A program made the position numbers and the translations under genes. This document shows positions 53,185 through 64,000 of a DNA stretch of 64,000 bases, in pieces. The notes beneath the pieces are model-generated. The model did no database searches. It worked only from the letters and a program-made list of their open reading frames with translations, and was not told the origin of the DNA. The DNA comes from Ephemerocybe angulata. Taxonomy: Eukaryota > Basidiomycota > Agaricomycetes > Agaricales > Psathyrellaceae. Numbering within the stretch: the first letter of the stretch is position 1; each line of letters opens with the position of its first letter. The stretch is taken from positions 744,001-808,000 of the forward strand of contig JAACJK010000166.1 of NCBI GenBank assembly GCA_013368325.1. Direction: 5' to 3'.

Positions 53185-56146
53185 ATGGCAGTCTTGTCAA
53201 CCCAACAATCTCAAGCTGTGAAAGAGCGCTTCGCACAGTTCACCAAGGTCTATGCTGCTCATAGACCAGCTGTCCAAAGAACTCTCAACATCGCCTTCGT
53301 CTTCTACGTTCTCGGGTCTACTTACTTCAGCCTCTCCGGAGGATCTAGAAAGTCACAGGCTGGCGATGGCCCAACAAAGAAGGGAAGGGCCACGAAACGG
53401 GGAGAACCCGGCAAGCCTGCCAAAGTTGCTGTAAGCTTGACATCTTCGGGCCCTTGGGGTTTTTTATACTGACCATATCATGGGTGTGTATAGGTCGACG
53501 CCGTCTTTTATCGTCGTCTAGGCCAGATTCTGAGGATCGTGATTCCTGGGATTCGATCGAAAGAGGCTTTACTCCTCTTCATGCACTCTAGTCTCCTTAT
53601 CTTCCGAACTGCCATCTCGTTGTATGTTGCAGCGCTGGACGGAAAGTAAGGGCATAACGCTTTTCGTATACAACTGCGCTGACATAGGGCATAGGATTGT
53701 TGCATCTCTAGTGCGCGCGAAACCTCTAGAATTCTTTTGGAACATTGTTCGATGGTTACTTGTCGCTGTCCCCGCAACTTGGACAAATAGCTGGCTGAGC
53801 TATGTCCAGAACAAACTGGCTATCGCTTACCGTACTCGCCTCACCAAGGAAATCATAAAGCAATATCTTGGAGACGAGGACCAAGGCTCGGAGGGCAAAG
53901 TGTACTACAAGCTCGGTGCGTAATGCTGTTCCGGGTCACCGCTTTCAATTGACTGACTCTCATCTAGCCAACCTTGATGACAGAATTAAAAATCCGGACC
54001 AGTTCGTTACTCCTGTTATACACAGCATAGCTACTCAATCGGTTTCGCAGGATGATCACTCACGACATACAACGCTTCTCTACACATCTTGCAGCAATCT
54101 ACTCTAATCTCGCCAAGCCAGTGCTCGATGTCATTCTATATAATTACCAACTTTCGCAGAATGTCGGAGCGGAGGGGTTGATGGGACTGACATTCCTGGT
54201 CAACGGTACAGCGGTGCTTTGTACGTGTCCGTTTCCGTTAGCCACCCTCCTTATAATACTTACATCGATTGCAGTGCGATACTTGACGCCCCCCTTCGGC
54301 ATGTATGCAGCACTATCTGCCCAGCTAGCCGGGTCCTTGCGACATACCCATTCACGACTTGCTGAATTTTCCGAGGAAGTTGCATTTATGGGAGGGGAGA
54401 ATACAGAGAAACTCCTCGTTGAGCGGGAGTACGCTGGAGTGATGGAGCACGAACACCGGATCCTCAACTCAAGGTGGTGGTTTGGCTGTATCGAGGAAGG
54501 CGTCATCAAGTGGCTATGGGGAAGCTTTGGGGTGAGTGCCTGCCGACACAGAAATTGACTTTCGTGCTGAATGTCTTTTGTCGCGCCTTTAAGCTCGTGC
54601 TCTGCGCGATACCCGTCTTCTTCAAAGTTCCTGGGATCCAGACAGTTGATCTCGGCAGTCGCACCGAAGGTTTGTTGGATTATCCTAATGTTCAAGGATC
54701 GCATCTCATTTTTGATTGCAGGATTCGTGACGAACCGTCGGCTTCTGCTGTCCTCCTCTGGTAAGCTGGCACAGTAGCATGTTGCAGGAGGTCCTTGACA
54801 CTGCTACAGATGCGTTCGGTCGAGTTATGTATTCGTATAAGGATCTGGCCGAGCTTGCGGGCTACACTGCGCGTGTTTCAGAGTTGCTTGAGACTATGGA
54901 AGATATCCGTGCAGGGAAGTACGAAAAAGCCCTCGTTAGCACAGCATCCTTGGAGGAGAATGGCAAAAGTGCGTACTCCTCTCTTAGCCTCATCTATCAC
55001 CTTCAATAACGGTGTGCGCGGTGTTCTCCAGTTCTGCGAGGCCGAGGCCAAATCATTGAATCTGAAGACATTCAATTCGAGAACGTCCCCATCGTCACAC
55101 CCAACGGCGACATCCTCGTTCGGAGTCTGAGCTTCCATGTAACACCTGGGGTAAGTTTGTCACTATTGGCTTCCTCAACCTCGGCTTACCGACAGACGTG
55201 TTCTATAGCAACATTTGCTCATTGTCGGTCCCAACGGTCCGTACCTGATCTCTCATTGCCAGCTATCATCTTACACTAATCAGGTTGCGGAAAGTCCTCC
55301 CTATTCCGAATTCTTGGAGGACTTTGGCCAGTATACGGAGGAGTCGTGCGCAAACCACCAGCGTCGCAGTTTATTCTCATCCCCCAGAGGCCCTATCTCT
55401 CACTCGGGACTTTACGAGATCAGGTCATTTATCCACACTCGAAGACAGACATGGAGGCTCGTACGTGTTGAAACGAGGTTTCTCATCTCCTCCCTGGGCT
55501 GATAAATCCGACCACAGGTGGGACAACCGACGCGGAGTTGATGAAGATCTTAGCAATGGTACAAATGGAGGGCGTTGTGGAGCGGGAAGGCGGATGGGAC
55601 GCGGCGCGGGAATGGAGAGAGTCTCTCAGCGGTGGTGACCAGCAGAAGATTGCTTGGGCTCGTCTGTTTTACCACTGCCCCAAGGTATGCTCAGATATAC
55701 GTCACATCTTTATAGGCTGGCTGACGTTTGTAGTATGCCGTCCTTGATGAAGCCACCTCCTTGGTACCGCTGGAGGTGGAAGGCCGCATGATGGAGCACG
55801 CCACGGAGCTCGGAATTACTCTCCTGACGGTCTCCCATCGCCCCTCTCTGTGGAAATATCATTCCTTAATTCTCCACTACGACGGGCAAGGGGGTTACAT
55901 CTTGTAGGTGCTTTCAATCGTCTGTTTTGCATTCCCTTTGTGACGACAGGTTTGCAGCACGAAATTGGACGCGGAGAAACGGTTGGCTCTTCAAGAAGAG
56001 AAGCAAGCCTTGGAGTCTAAACTATTAGAAGTGTGAGTGGTGCTACATTACCGCTCATCCATCTATGGTCAGCGGCTCATCTTCTATGCAGTCCCAAAAT
56101 GCGTGAGCGTCTAGCCGAACTTAAGGCTCTTGCGGCGGAAGAGTAG
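53185..56146 (+). CDS. peroxisomal ABCD-type half-transporter (Pxa-like)
   Basis: About 760 aa in a dozen or so exons. The start gives [20 protein letters not shown]. Signature region: [100 protein letters not shown]: the ABCD transmembrane domain with its EEA-like motif (EEVAFMGGE). The nucleotide domain has Walker A GPNGCGKS (restored by splicing near 55236), Q-loop [12 protein letters not shown] signature LSGGDQQK, Walker [10 protein letters not shown] and the H-loop [12 protein letters not shown] proteins dimerise and import long-chain acyl-CoAs into peroxisomes for beta-oxidation. Which Pxa1/Pxa2 orthologue this is remains open. Confidence 0.9.
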
Positions 56147-56521
56147 TGCAATACGATACAACAAACTCGTATAATAGCTATGCTTTTAATTTATACCACC
56201 GATACCCCTCACAACCGAGTAGCTTAAGGCTTGAAAAGCATTGACCAGTATATAAGCGCCTGTTTGAGTTGCCATGATCTGCCGTCACACTGCATATGCA
56301 TGTGATTTCCAAGAAGTCGGGACAATCAGGGGCCGGCATCTGCCGGCCGGCGTGCCGTCTATTCGCCGATAGCGGTGCGCATTTTTCGCCAAGGGGCCAA
56401 CTCCCGCCAGTGAGGGCGTACTGCTTTAATCGACACCACCCACGCCATCAGGGCTCAGTCTTCTATCGTTCACTCTCTTCCTTTGTACATTACTGCATCC
56501 CATACCACCCCTTAATCCAAA
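56147..56521. other. intergenic with palindromes, before the PRELI gene
   Basis: 375 bp; it holds a perfect palindrome TGCATATGCA (56291-56300) and a GC-rich inverted repeat (56331-56348). No gene is seen. Confidence 0.65.
56331..56348. repeat. inverted repeat GGCCGGCA-TC-TGCCGGCC
   Basis: Eight-base arms with a 2-nt spacer, about 175-190 bp before the PRELI-domain start codon. It could be a dimeric transcription-factor site. Confidence 0.65.
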
Positions 56522-57170
56522 ATGCATTTCTTCTCCCAAGACTGCCAGTATGAGTGAGTAGAAATTATCGCCTCGAAGAGCGCTCTCGCCTGACCTCCTG
56601 CTTAGGCACCCATGGTCGCATGTGGTTATCGGAATGTGGAGGAAATACCCCAACCCAAGATGCTCACACGTCGTTAGCGTCGACGTTGTCGACCGGTCTG
56701 TAGACCCTCAAACTGGAATCATCAGGACGGAACGGATATTAGGCTGCAAGCAGAAAGCCCCTAGATGGATCGTCAAGGTGCGTAGTGTCGCTTCGGGTAC
56801 TCATTTACTACTACTAACACGCCGAGTGCAGCTGTTTGGTGGCTCAGAAGACGCCTTCGTCCGGGAAATATGCTTTGTCGACCCCGCAACCCAAGATACA
56901 ACAATCACCTCCGTCAACCTCTCCCTCTCCCAATTCGCCAGCTGTTATGAAGTCGTGCGCTATACACCAGCAGGTCATAACCGCACGCATTTCACTCAAA
57001 CAGCCGAAATTCAAGCACGCATGAATATCTGGAGGTCAGCAGCTGACGGACTGGAGAAGTGGTTGGTCCAGCGGTTCGAGCAGAATGCGCACCTGGGGAA
57101 GGTCGCATTCACCGACGTCCTAAGAACGCTTTGGGAAGAACGACATGGCCACCCAGCGATGAGCTCATGA
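56522..57170 (+). CDS. PRELI/MSF1-domain lipid-transfer protein (Ups1-like)
   Basis: Three exons give about 180 aa. Exon 1 reads MHFFSQDCQYE and continues after a GTGAGT...CTTAG intron with HPWSHVVIGMWRKYPNPRCS, the PRELI-domain start; then VVSVDVVDRSVDPQTGIIRT, ERILGCKQKAPRWI and SVNLSLSQFASCYEVVRYTP. With Mdm35, Ups-type proteins move phosphatidic acid (Ups1) or phosphatidylserine (Ups2) across the mitochondrial intermembrane space for cardiolipin and PE synthesis. The start and length match the Ups1/PRELID1 group better, but the lipid is not readable. Confidence 0.9.
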
Positions 57171-57689
57171 TTAACGTGGAAGCATAGATATGGCACCCTT
57201 GCCTCTCTTCCACACCCTTGTATGATACGCCCACTAGAGCCAGCTTATTTGGATTGCCCCACTTTAGACAGTCAAAACGGTCTGTCAAAGACCTCTTTAC
57301 CCTTACTCATACCATCCATGTACCATTTGTATTACCTCCCCTCCCTGCGATTCTTCATGGATTAATAACATCGAAATTCTCGAACTTTGGCCGTACCAAG
57401 GTCGCAGAGTCGACTGACCTGACGTCCAGTAACCGTTAGGCTAAATGGGCCTCCGGTAACTGTCACGCCGTCACGCCGTCACGCTGAGTCAATTTCGTCT
57501 TGCCCGCGTTATCTTGGAAGAAAGTCTTCCTCCTCATCGTCGCGTCCGGCGAGCGCATTTTGGGCTTCAAAGACTTTTCTTGTGTTAGGAAAACTCGTGA
57601 CTCTGGAAATTCTGAAGTTGGCTCAGTTGTAAGGTATGTCGGCTTGCAAATGTGCTTGAGTCGACAGGTTTAAACCATCTATTCAGCTC
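57171..57689. other. intergenic with octamer repeats before the TFIIIC gene
   Basis: 519 bp: 3' flank of the PRELI gene and promoter of the TFIIIC subunit. The only clear element is the GTCACGCC tandem repeat at 57462-57485. Confidence 0.65.
57462..57485 (+). repeat. GTCACGCC tandem repeat x3
   Basis: Three adjacent octamers, the last one GTCACGCT, about 205-230 bp before the TFIIIC start. Each contains TCACG, like known bZIP or forkhead-type half-sites; binding is speculative. Confidence 0.65.
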
Positions 57690-60600
57690 ATGGATGAGCT
57701 CCTCCACCACTGTCTTCGCGAGCTCTCTTTCGACGGCGACCTCGGTATGTGAATTTGACAGAATCGCTTAACGGAGATATGAGCGAGGGAAGCAGGGTTC
57801 GATCCCTGGTCGAATCCTTCTTTCCCTTTTACTTACTCTCTCTCTCCAATAGGATGCGATGTCTCGCGGTTGAACGACTTCGTCGCAGGATTCTATGCCC
57901 ACTCTGGCAGAGGAGTCCCCCAAAACTCTGATCGCACCTTCTGTTCGTTTGTTTGGTCGCTAGTAGTCCAACATCCTACTGTCGTCGTGGGCCTTGTGCC
58001 TCAAGGAGTTTCATCCGAAGTCTGGGTGGCGCCTCAAACTAGCGCGAAGCGCAAGGCCAAAGCATCTGGACAAGAACATGTCGAAACAACCCCAGCCAAG
58101 CTGGAACTCATACCTCATGCAAAAACCATTCCGTTGGAGGAACTTGTTCAGACGTACGGCGATAGGCTGAGAATTGCAGTGGAACCAGCGGCTATCTTTG
58201 CGGCGGTAACTGGATCGCATATTAGGGTATGCCCCACCTCTTTTGACCTGACTGGCCCAGCTTATCTTTTCATAGTCCTCTCGAATGAGTCCAATGGTAT
58301 ACAGCGCCCTGCAAATCATAACCCGAGGCAGAGACGAGGGCGTGACTGTTGTGCAACTCGGCCAGAAGTCGAAATACGACCAAAAGACCTGCTTTTACTT
58401 GGTCAAGCAGCTCACAGAGATGGACCTAGTGTAAGCACCACTTCTGAAGCTTTCAATGAGGCAAATACTGATCTATGTAGTGCAAAGGTCCGACGAGGGG
58501 GCGTTGGCACCCACTTCTGCATCCATAAATACTTCTATGACAGAAGTCCATCGTGGCAGGCGATTCGTGAGGAAGAAACGCAGGCCGAGGAATCCCAGGT
58601 CAAACCGGACCGTGTCATCGATGCTGAAGATCTCGACACGACTTCTCCATCCGTTCTTCAATTCTCCCCGATTGATAGTCGCCATCTTTCAAGCTTACCT
58701 CTCGTCAAAGCCCGGGTAGTCAAGCTGCTAAAGGCTTCCCAAAGCCAGATACACGCCGCAAACAACCTCCTCATCACACTTGGCTTCCACAATCCCACTA
58801 AAACAGATCGGAGATTCTTTCAAAGCCGCATCCGTGAACTAATACAACAGGGCGTCATCGAGAAGGTAATTGTTCCAAGTAATAGGAAAAACTCGAGTGG
58901 GAGTACTGTAAAGTGCTTCAGACTTGTGGATGAGGCGGGTGGACGAGACGAAATCGACGACGACGGTGTTGTGGTACAAGCTGATGATGAAAAGGATGAC
59001 GATGCGGTCGGTAAGAACACCCTTTCCCTCTCCCTGAATTGTACTCAACGCGTCATAGATGGTGATAGCATTGTCAAGGCCAACATCACGATACACAAGC
59101 AAATACTTGACCTGTTGGAAGAGTCCGGTTCCACTGGAATGACTCTGAACGTGAGTGCAGCCCTCCATTTCTTGGTTCTTGTCTGATCCTTCAGCAGGAA
59201 CTTTCTACCGCACTGGGAAACTTTGACAAGCGCACGATCGAGCTGTTCCTTGCCCGCGCCGATAAATCCCACCCTCCGAAACACCTTGCTGACCTCGGCA
59301 TAGCTGGTTTAATGGAAACAAGCGGGCGAGAGAGGCGGCACCGATACTACACAGTTGCTGCCTACCGGGAACTCGTATCTACCGAACAGCTGGATAAGTC
59401 TGCAGCAGGATTCCATGACATCGACCTGAACCAAGCTGGAGGCTTCGCTTCGTATCCCGAATCCATGTTCTTCGACGAAGCTGGGGCTCTGAATAACTTT
59501 GAAGACACCTTCCACCGTGTCAGTAGACCTGCAAAGAAGGCGTTTAAAAATCCGATTCTCGCTGATGGCACAGTAAAGAAAGGCAGACCGCGCAAGACTC
59601 CCGGAGACAACGAAGCAGGATCGGCAACCATAAAGAAAGCGAAGAGGAAGCGCGCCGATGAGGACGATGCCGATGACGAGCATCCTTCTGCAATTGAAGA
59701 GAAGAAAAAGAAAAAGGGGACCGCAGATCCGCAAGGTTGGTTCAGCTGGGAATGGAGGGAATATGTTCTAACGCAAACACAGTTTCAAAGAAGCGTGGAA
59801 GACCAAGGAAGGTGCAGGCACCAGAGGCGGAAGCAATAGTCGATGTCGCTGAGGCGCCACCAAAAAAGCGCGGTCGGGCCTCAAAGCGTAAGGCTGACGA
59901 AGAAGAGGAGGCAGCAACATCGATTAAGCCAAAACGCCTCCGTAGAGCTCGAAGAGAGGTGGAGGTGGATCAAACCCCGGAACTTCCAACTGAAATTCCC
60001 CAGGCATCTTCGCCCAGACCTTCAGCCCTTGAAGGCTCGAGGAGCGAACCTCCTAGAATAGTTGTGGAGGCCCCTCCGTCCCCCAAAGTAATTGTACCAC
60101 GAGCGGCTCCACCCGTTTCTGCAGAAGGACCCCCGACGACTGTACTTGCAGAAGCCGAAGGAGAAATAACGTCACAGGGTTTCACTCCTTGCGAACCTCA
60201 GGAGCCCATGGACATAGATGCGACCAGCCCTCCACCAACTCCTGCCTCCATGGTACCAGTCAATCAACCTTCTCGACGCGATTATGCAGAACCTTCTCCA
60301 AGCAAAGACGTTGCGCCAAGAACTAGAGGACGAGTCAATGTCTCCCATCTTCGTCGCGAGAATGAATTTCTACGCGTCCTTGAGGAATCCGGAGGAATAG
60401 TCAATACCCAGACAAAGGAATTCTTCGATGCCCATACAGCACTGCTTGACGTTCTGACGAAAGCCGGGGAACCTACGAGCGCCCCAGTCGGAACTCGTAC
60501 AGACAAGAGAACTGCGGCAATCACGATAGAAGGGTTGGAGAGCAAGGGGAAGGTGAAGCAGCTCAAAACATCCGTCAGCACTCACACCGGAGTCAGCAAA

Positions 60601-63600
60601 CCCGCGAACGTCGTATATCTCCCCTCTGTGGAACAGGAAAGGCTGAACACATATCTCGCGGAACTTTCCCGAGTCCCAGGACCTTCGATCCCTTCGTCTG
60701 GCTCAGCAGTTAAAATAAAGGAAGCTGTCGAGTACGGCGCCGATCCGACGGTTACCGCTCGTGGTATCCTTCCGCTGCAACTTCTCCAACTCGAACAACC
60801 AGGCGAAAACAAGAAGGAGCGTTGGAGCAAAAATGCCGCTCGCGCTGACCAATTATTCGCCTACGACGACGCCACTATCCGTGATGTGCTACTCGCTGAG
60901 CGGACGACGCAAGGGCAGATGTACGGATTCATCGTGGGGAGGGCTGCTCGAGCCAGGGAATTCCATTTGTCGACTCTGAAGGTCCTGACATCCGGCAGTC
61001 CATCACCCTACATGATACCAGAATCACGAATCGTCGACCTGTCCTACTTCAGCAACGAGCTTCCAGTAGGACTCTTCACCGCCTTTGTATCTGCTTTGTC
61101 TCACAGCGAAAACCTTACGAACTTGTTTGCCACGGAAGAGGGAAGGAATACACCGGTCAAGGATTTGCCCACTGACATCCACACCCTCCTACAAGTTGGC
61201 AGATCTAGAGCCCGCTCTCGAATTCTGGACACTCTTGACCTTCTCCAATCCCTCAAGCTGGTGACCCCCTTGAAAATCTCTGGTTCTGAACAGCCCTGGA
61301 TCACCTGCCCACAGCATGAAAAGCACCCAACCGCCTTCGACATCGCCAGCGACCATGTGTGGAACCCAAATACCCCGCATGCTGCGCCGACATATTGGCA
61401 CTTCAATGCCGAAGCGCCATTGTTTCTGTGGAGCGTTTCTGACTGCGACCCACCGTTCTGGAAAGAGGTGCCTGTCTCTTCACTTGACCAGGCTAAAGAC
61501 TTTTGGCGACTCTTAGAAAATGCATCCATCGATCGGTATCTCCCAAGGGCCATCACTGCCGATCGGCCAGCTGGGAGCGTCCTTCCAAACATTTCTGCAG
61601 CCAGAACTCTGCGTCGCCCAGTGTCTTGGAATGGAAACTACTCTCTGACATGGCACCAGTCGAAGTTTTTAGAAAAGTCCATCGACCTGTCTAGTGGGGA
61701 AACCGCCCTTGAAGAGGAGGATGATGAGGCTCGGGCTTCCAAGATTCGACGACTATGCTGGGTTACGAGTGCGCCACAGCATGTTGTGGAGGACTTCTTG
61801 CGGGCGGCACGTGTCAAAATCGCTAACGACAAGGTGAAATTACGGGGTCAGGACAAGGAGGCGAAACGGCTAAAGAAGATGGAGGACAGTAAGCTGGCGC
61901 TTGCCCGGAAAGCGGAGGAGGCAAGGGCTCACAGGGAAAGTCAGTGGACATCCCTTTTGGAGCAGGTCCATCCAGACGATCTCGGTGCTGCTACCAATCG
62001 CGTTGAGCAAGTCCACAAGCGGTTCATGCAAGCCGGGTCTGTCAAAGACCTGTCCAAATGGGAGAAGGAGGTGTTAGACGCAATTCGAGAAGCGGACCTG
62101 GTGTCGAAGAAGGTTATGAAGGTGTCGAGTAAACGGCCTGTGCTTACCCGCCCTACCCTTCCGGTCTTCACCAGCGAACCTCTGTCGGCCACTGGCGTCA
62201 CAATTACGGCATTGATCAACCAGCAGAAGCCCCTACTTGACCAAGGCGTGTATAAGAGAAAGCCCAAGAACAAGAAGAAAGCTGCAGGTACGTTTTGGGC
62301 TCAAGCATATGAAGGGTTTTGATTGACTCGAATTTGAAAAAAAAAGCACCTGAGCCTGAGCCTGAGCCGGCTGAAGAGAAGAAAAGCACACGTCGACATC
62401 GATTCCAGTGGAACAAGGAGTACGACGAACTTGCTAGAGATGCCTCGGTCATCATCCGAGCACGGTGCCGATCTCATGCGAGGCTCGATTGGACAGCCTT
62501 GGAGCAGGTATTTCCAGCTGTTCCTCGAAATACTGTCCGCCAGCGACTTTCCAACATTCGTAGCGAGTCCGCTGGAAACGAATCATACCTCCGCAGGCTC
62601 GAGGATCGATGGTACGGCCTTTGGGTAAAACACAGGGGTACTGACGCCCTTCCAGACGACCATCCCGAAAGCCCTTCCAACTTTCATCTCATCCAGCATA
62701 TCGAGTTTCTGAGGCAAAATGTCGACAAAAACGCTCTGTGAGTCTCCTTCTCACCCAATGAAAGACTATGTCTGAAGAAAGTACCAGGCGAGTGGGTTAT
62801 GGCCAAGGGAAGGAGATCATGGCGAATATCATTCCTCGAGATGTCGCAAGTCTCCTAACAGGATATCATGTCGCTGAAGAAACCTCGATTGCACCTCCCT
62901 GGGACTTCGTTTGGAATGCAGTGGTCGAAGAAGGCCGTGAAAAGAGATTGCTTAGCCAATGCTTCACGGTCGAAACGGAGCCGAAGTCTTACGACAAGTT
63001 CCAAGACAGTGATGAGCGCATGTTAGCGGAAGCAGCTCTGAAGGTCAGGCGGTCGGCCTCACAGCTTGAGAAATTACTAACTTTCGTTAGATGACTATGG
63101 GTTCACCTCATGAAAGCTACAACTGCGACAATGCCTCGACCTTGCTCAGGAGTGTAGGAGAAGAGGTGGTCTCGAAGGCTACACAAAATATGCTTGGGAA
63201 GGGTATCTTGTCTAAATCACAGCGTGATCCCACGAAGCATAGACCCGGCCGCCAGCTGAAGATTTCCGACAGGTTAGTTTATGCAGATCTTCTGTAGTGA
63301 ACTCGCTGACGCGTTTCTCAGCAACCAAAACACGATGGGCGGAACAATTCCTAAGGATACGTACAACGACGCTGTAGCTTTGCTCGAGTCTGCCCAAGCT
63401 GCCGAGATAATCTGGAGAGATTGGCCTTTGACGGCGACCGATGGGGACACTGTTGCCCTCATCCATCTTGTTTCTGAAGGACAGGTGTGGTTCACTTCGC
63501 TAACACCTCAGTATAGCTTCTAACCTAAGGGTCTGAAGGTGGAATTCAAGGTAGACACTTCAGAGCCGCAAGCCGCGCGTCCAGGCCTGGACTGGAACAG

Positions 63601-64000
63601 CAAGCGGGCAGGTATGTTTGCGCTCTTTCTCTCTGTCGCCCCTACTAAAGTGGCCATAGATGACGACCAGATAGAGACTGCAATATCTGTCAAGTATGGA
63701 AACAGCATTGCATCCGCCTCTGAAGCTGAGATGGACTGGAGTACGTCAGTGGCAGGCACTGGCGAGCCAGACGCTGCTCATGGCGGTCCTCCGGAGGTTA
63801 ATGTCGACGATGCCCACAGCGCACTCTCGTCGTCTGGGAATCCAGTCTGCTGTCGACAACTCGCAAAGAGATTAGAAAACGCAACCGTGGATTGTCCGGA
63901 CTGTCTGGAAGAGACTTGGTCGTTATTGAAACTTTCACTTACTGCGGAAGAGACTGCTATTGCAGAAGAGATCATGTCCAAAGTGCGCAACGCTGGCAAG
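57690..64000 (+). CDS. TFC3: TFIIIC B-block-binding subunit (Tfc3/Sfc3), partial
   Basis: Runs off the right edge; about 1,850-1,900 codons are present in a dozen or more exons. The start MDELLHHCLRELSFDGDLG joins to CDVSRLNDFVAGFYAHSGRG. The B-block domain is clear after splicing near 58225-58275 and 58432-58481: SALQIITRGRDEGVTVVQLG, KSKYDQKTCFYLVKQLTEMD, LVAKVRRGGVGTHFCIHKYF. Winged-helix domains follow (ITIHKQILDLLEESGSTGMT; FQSRIRELIQQGVIEKVIVP). Two AT-hooks occur, KKGRPRKTPG and KKRGRPRKVQ. A SANT-like block lies near 62390-62530 (RFQWNKEYDELARDASVIIR). TFIIIC binds the B box of tRNA genes and recruits TFIIIB for Pol III. It is the largest TFIIIC subunit. Its first intron contains a B-box-like sequence. 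Confidence 0.93.
57796..57806 (+). promoter_or_regulatory. B-box-like sequence in TFIIIC intron 1
   Basis: GGTTCGATCCC matches the Pol III B-box core GTTCRANNC. An A-box-like TCGCTTAACGG lies at 57764-57774. The distance (about 33 nt) and lack of pairing acceptor arms argue against a tRNA gene. A chance match is quite possible, since the core is expected every few kb. Confidence 0.3.
62351..62370 (+). repeat. CCTGAG hexamer repeat in TFIIIC coding region
   Basis: About three copies encoding the EPEPEPEP stretch just after a splice acceptor preceded by a run of nine A. Confidence 0.6.

Noticed and set aside
57764..57820. possible tRNA gene
   Set aside because: A- and B-box-like sequences are only about 33 nt apart, the T stem has a mismatch, and no acceptor stem can be paired.
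1..64000. transposons, long terminal repeats or viral insertions
   Set aside because: No reverse transcriptase, integrase, transposase or long repeats were seen on reading both strands.

Overview
The window is nuclear DNA from a filamentous basidiomycete, most likely a mushroom-forming Agaricomycete. The evidence is short spliceosomal introns (mostly 45-60 nt) in almost every gene, tight gene spacing on both strands, and protein sequences that read as fungal orthologues of core eukaryotic genes. I see no rRNA, no confident tRNA, no transposon, no CRISPR array and no secondary-metabolite cluster. Gene identities come from reading translations and recalling family signatures; no database search was run. 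Exon joins were checked by eye for frame and for conserved motifs spanning the junctions.

Layout, left to right. 1-9.0 kb: Sec39 (partial), NIP7, NRDE2 and the septation-network GAP component Byr4. 9.5-13.6 kb: a nitrogen-related pair, urease accessory protein UreD and an allantoate-permease-like (Dal5 family) transporter. 14-20.5 kb: a mitochondrial m-AAA protease, an epoxide-hydrolase-like enzyme and the WD-repeat protein WRAP73. 20.7-29 kb: a DHA1 drug/H+ antiporter, mitochondrial ribosomal protein uS17m, prefoldin subunit 6, a gamma-glutamyltranspeptidase and a PP2C phosphatase with a mitochondrial-type leader. 29.4-39.8 kb: ESCRT-III Vps20, the U-box cyclophilin PPIL2, a PPR protein, a Mim2-like protein, a sugar transporter and the mitochondrial helicase Mrh4. 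40-49.8 kb: a TMEM198/DUF4203 membrane protein, a small unknown protein, a CSL (RBP-J/Su(H)-type) transcription factor and RINT1/Tip20. 50.8-64 kb: beta-carbonic anhydrase, a HAD phosphatase, a peroxisomal ABCD half-transporter, a PRELI/Ups lipid-transfer protein and the large B-block-binding subunit of TFIIIC, cut by the right edge.

Themes. Up to eight genes serve mitochondria (m-AAA protease, uS17m, PP2C, PPR, Mim2-like, Mrh4, PRELI, and NIP7's neighbourhood excluded). Two subunits of one ER tethering complex (Sec39 and RINT1/Tip20) lie about 46 kb apart. UreD and the Dal5-type permease are adjacent and fit one ureide-to-ammonia route. The more unusual observations are non-canonical GC-AG introns, one splitting the catalytic DGHGG motif of the phosphatase; stop-free introns whose length is a multiple of three; a telomere-like CCCTAA cluster upstream of a mitochondrial ribosomal-protein gene; and a Pol III B-box-like sequence in the first intron of the TFIIIC gene. 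I found no clearly undescribed multi-gene system.
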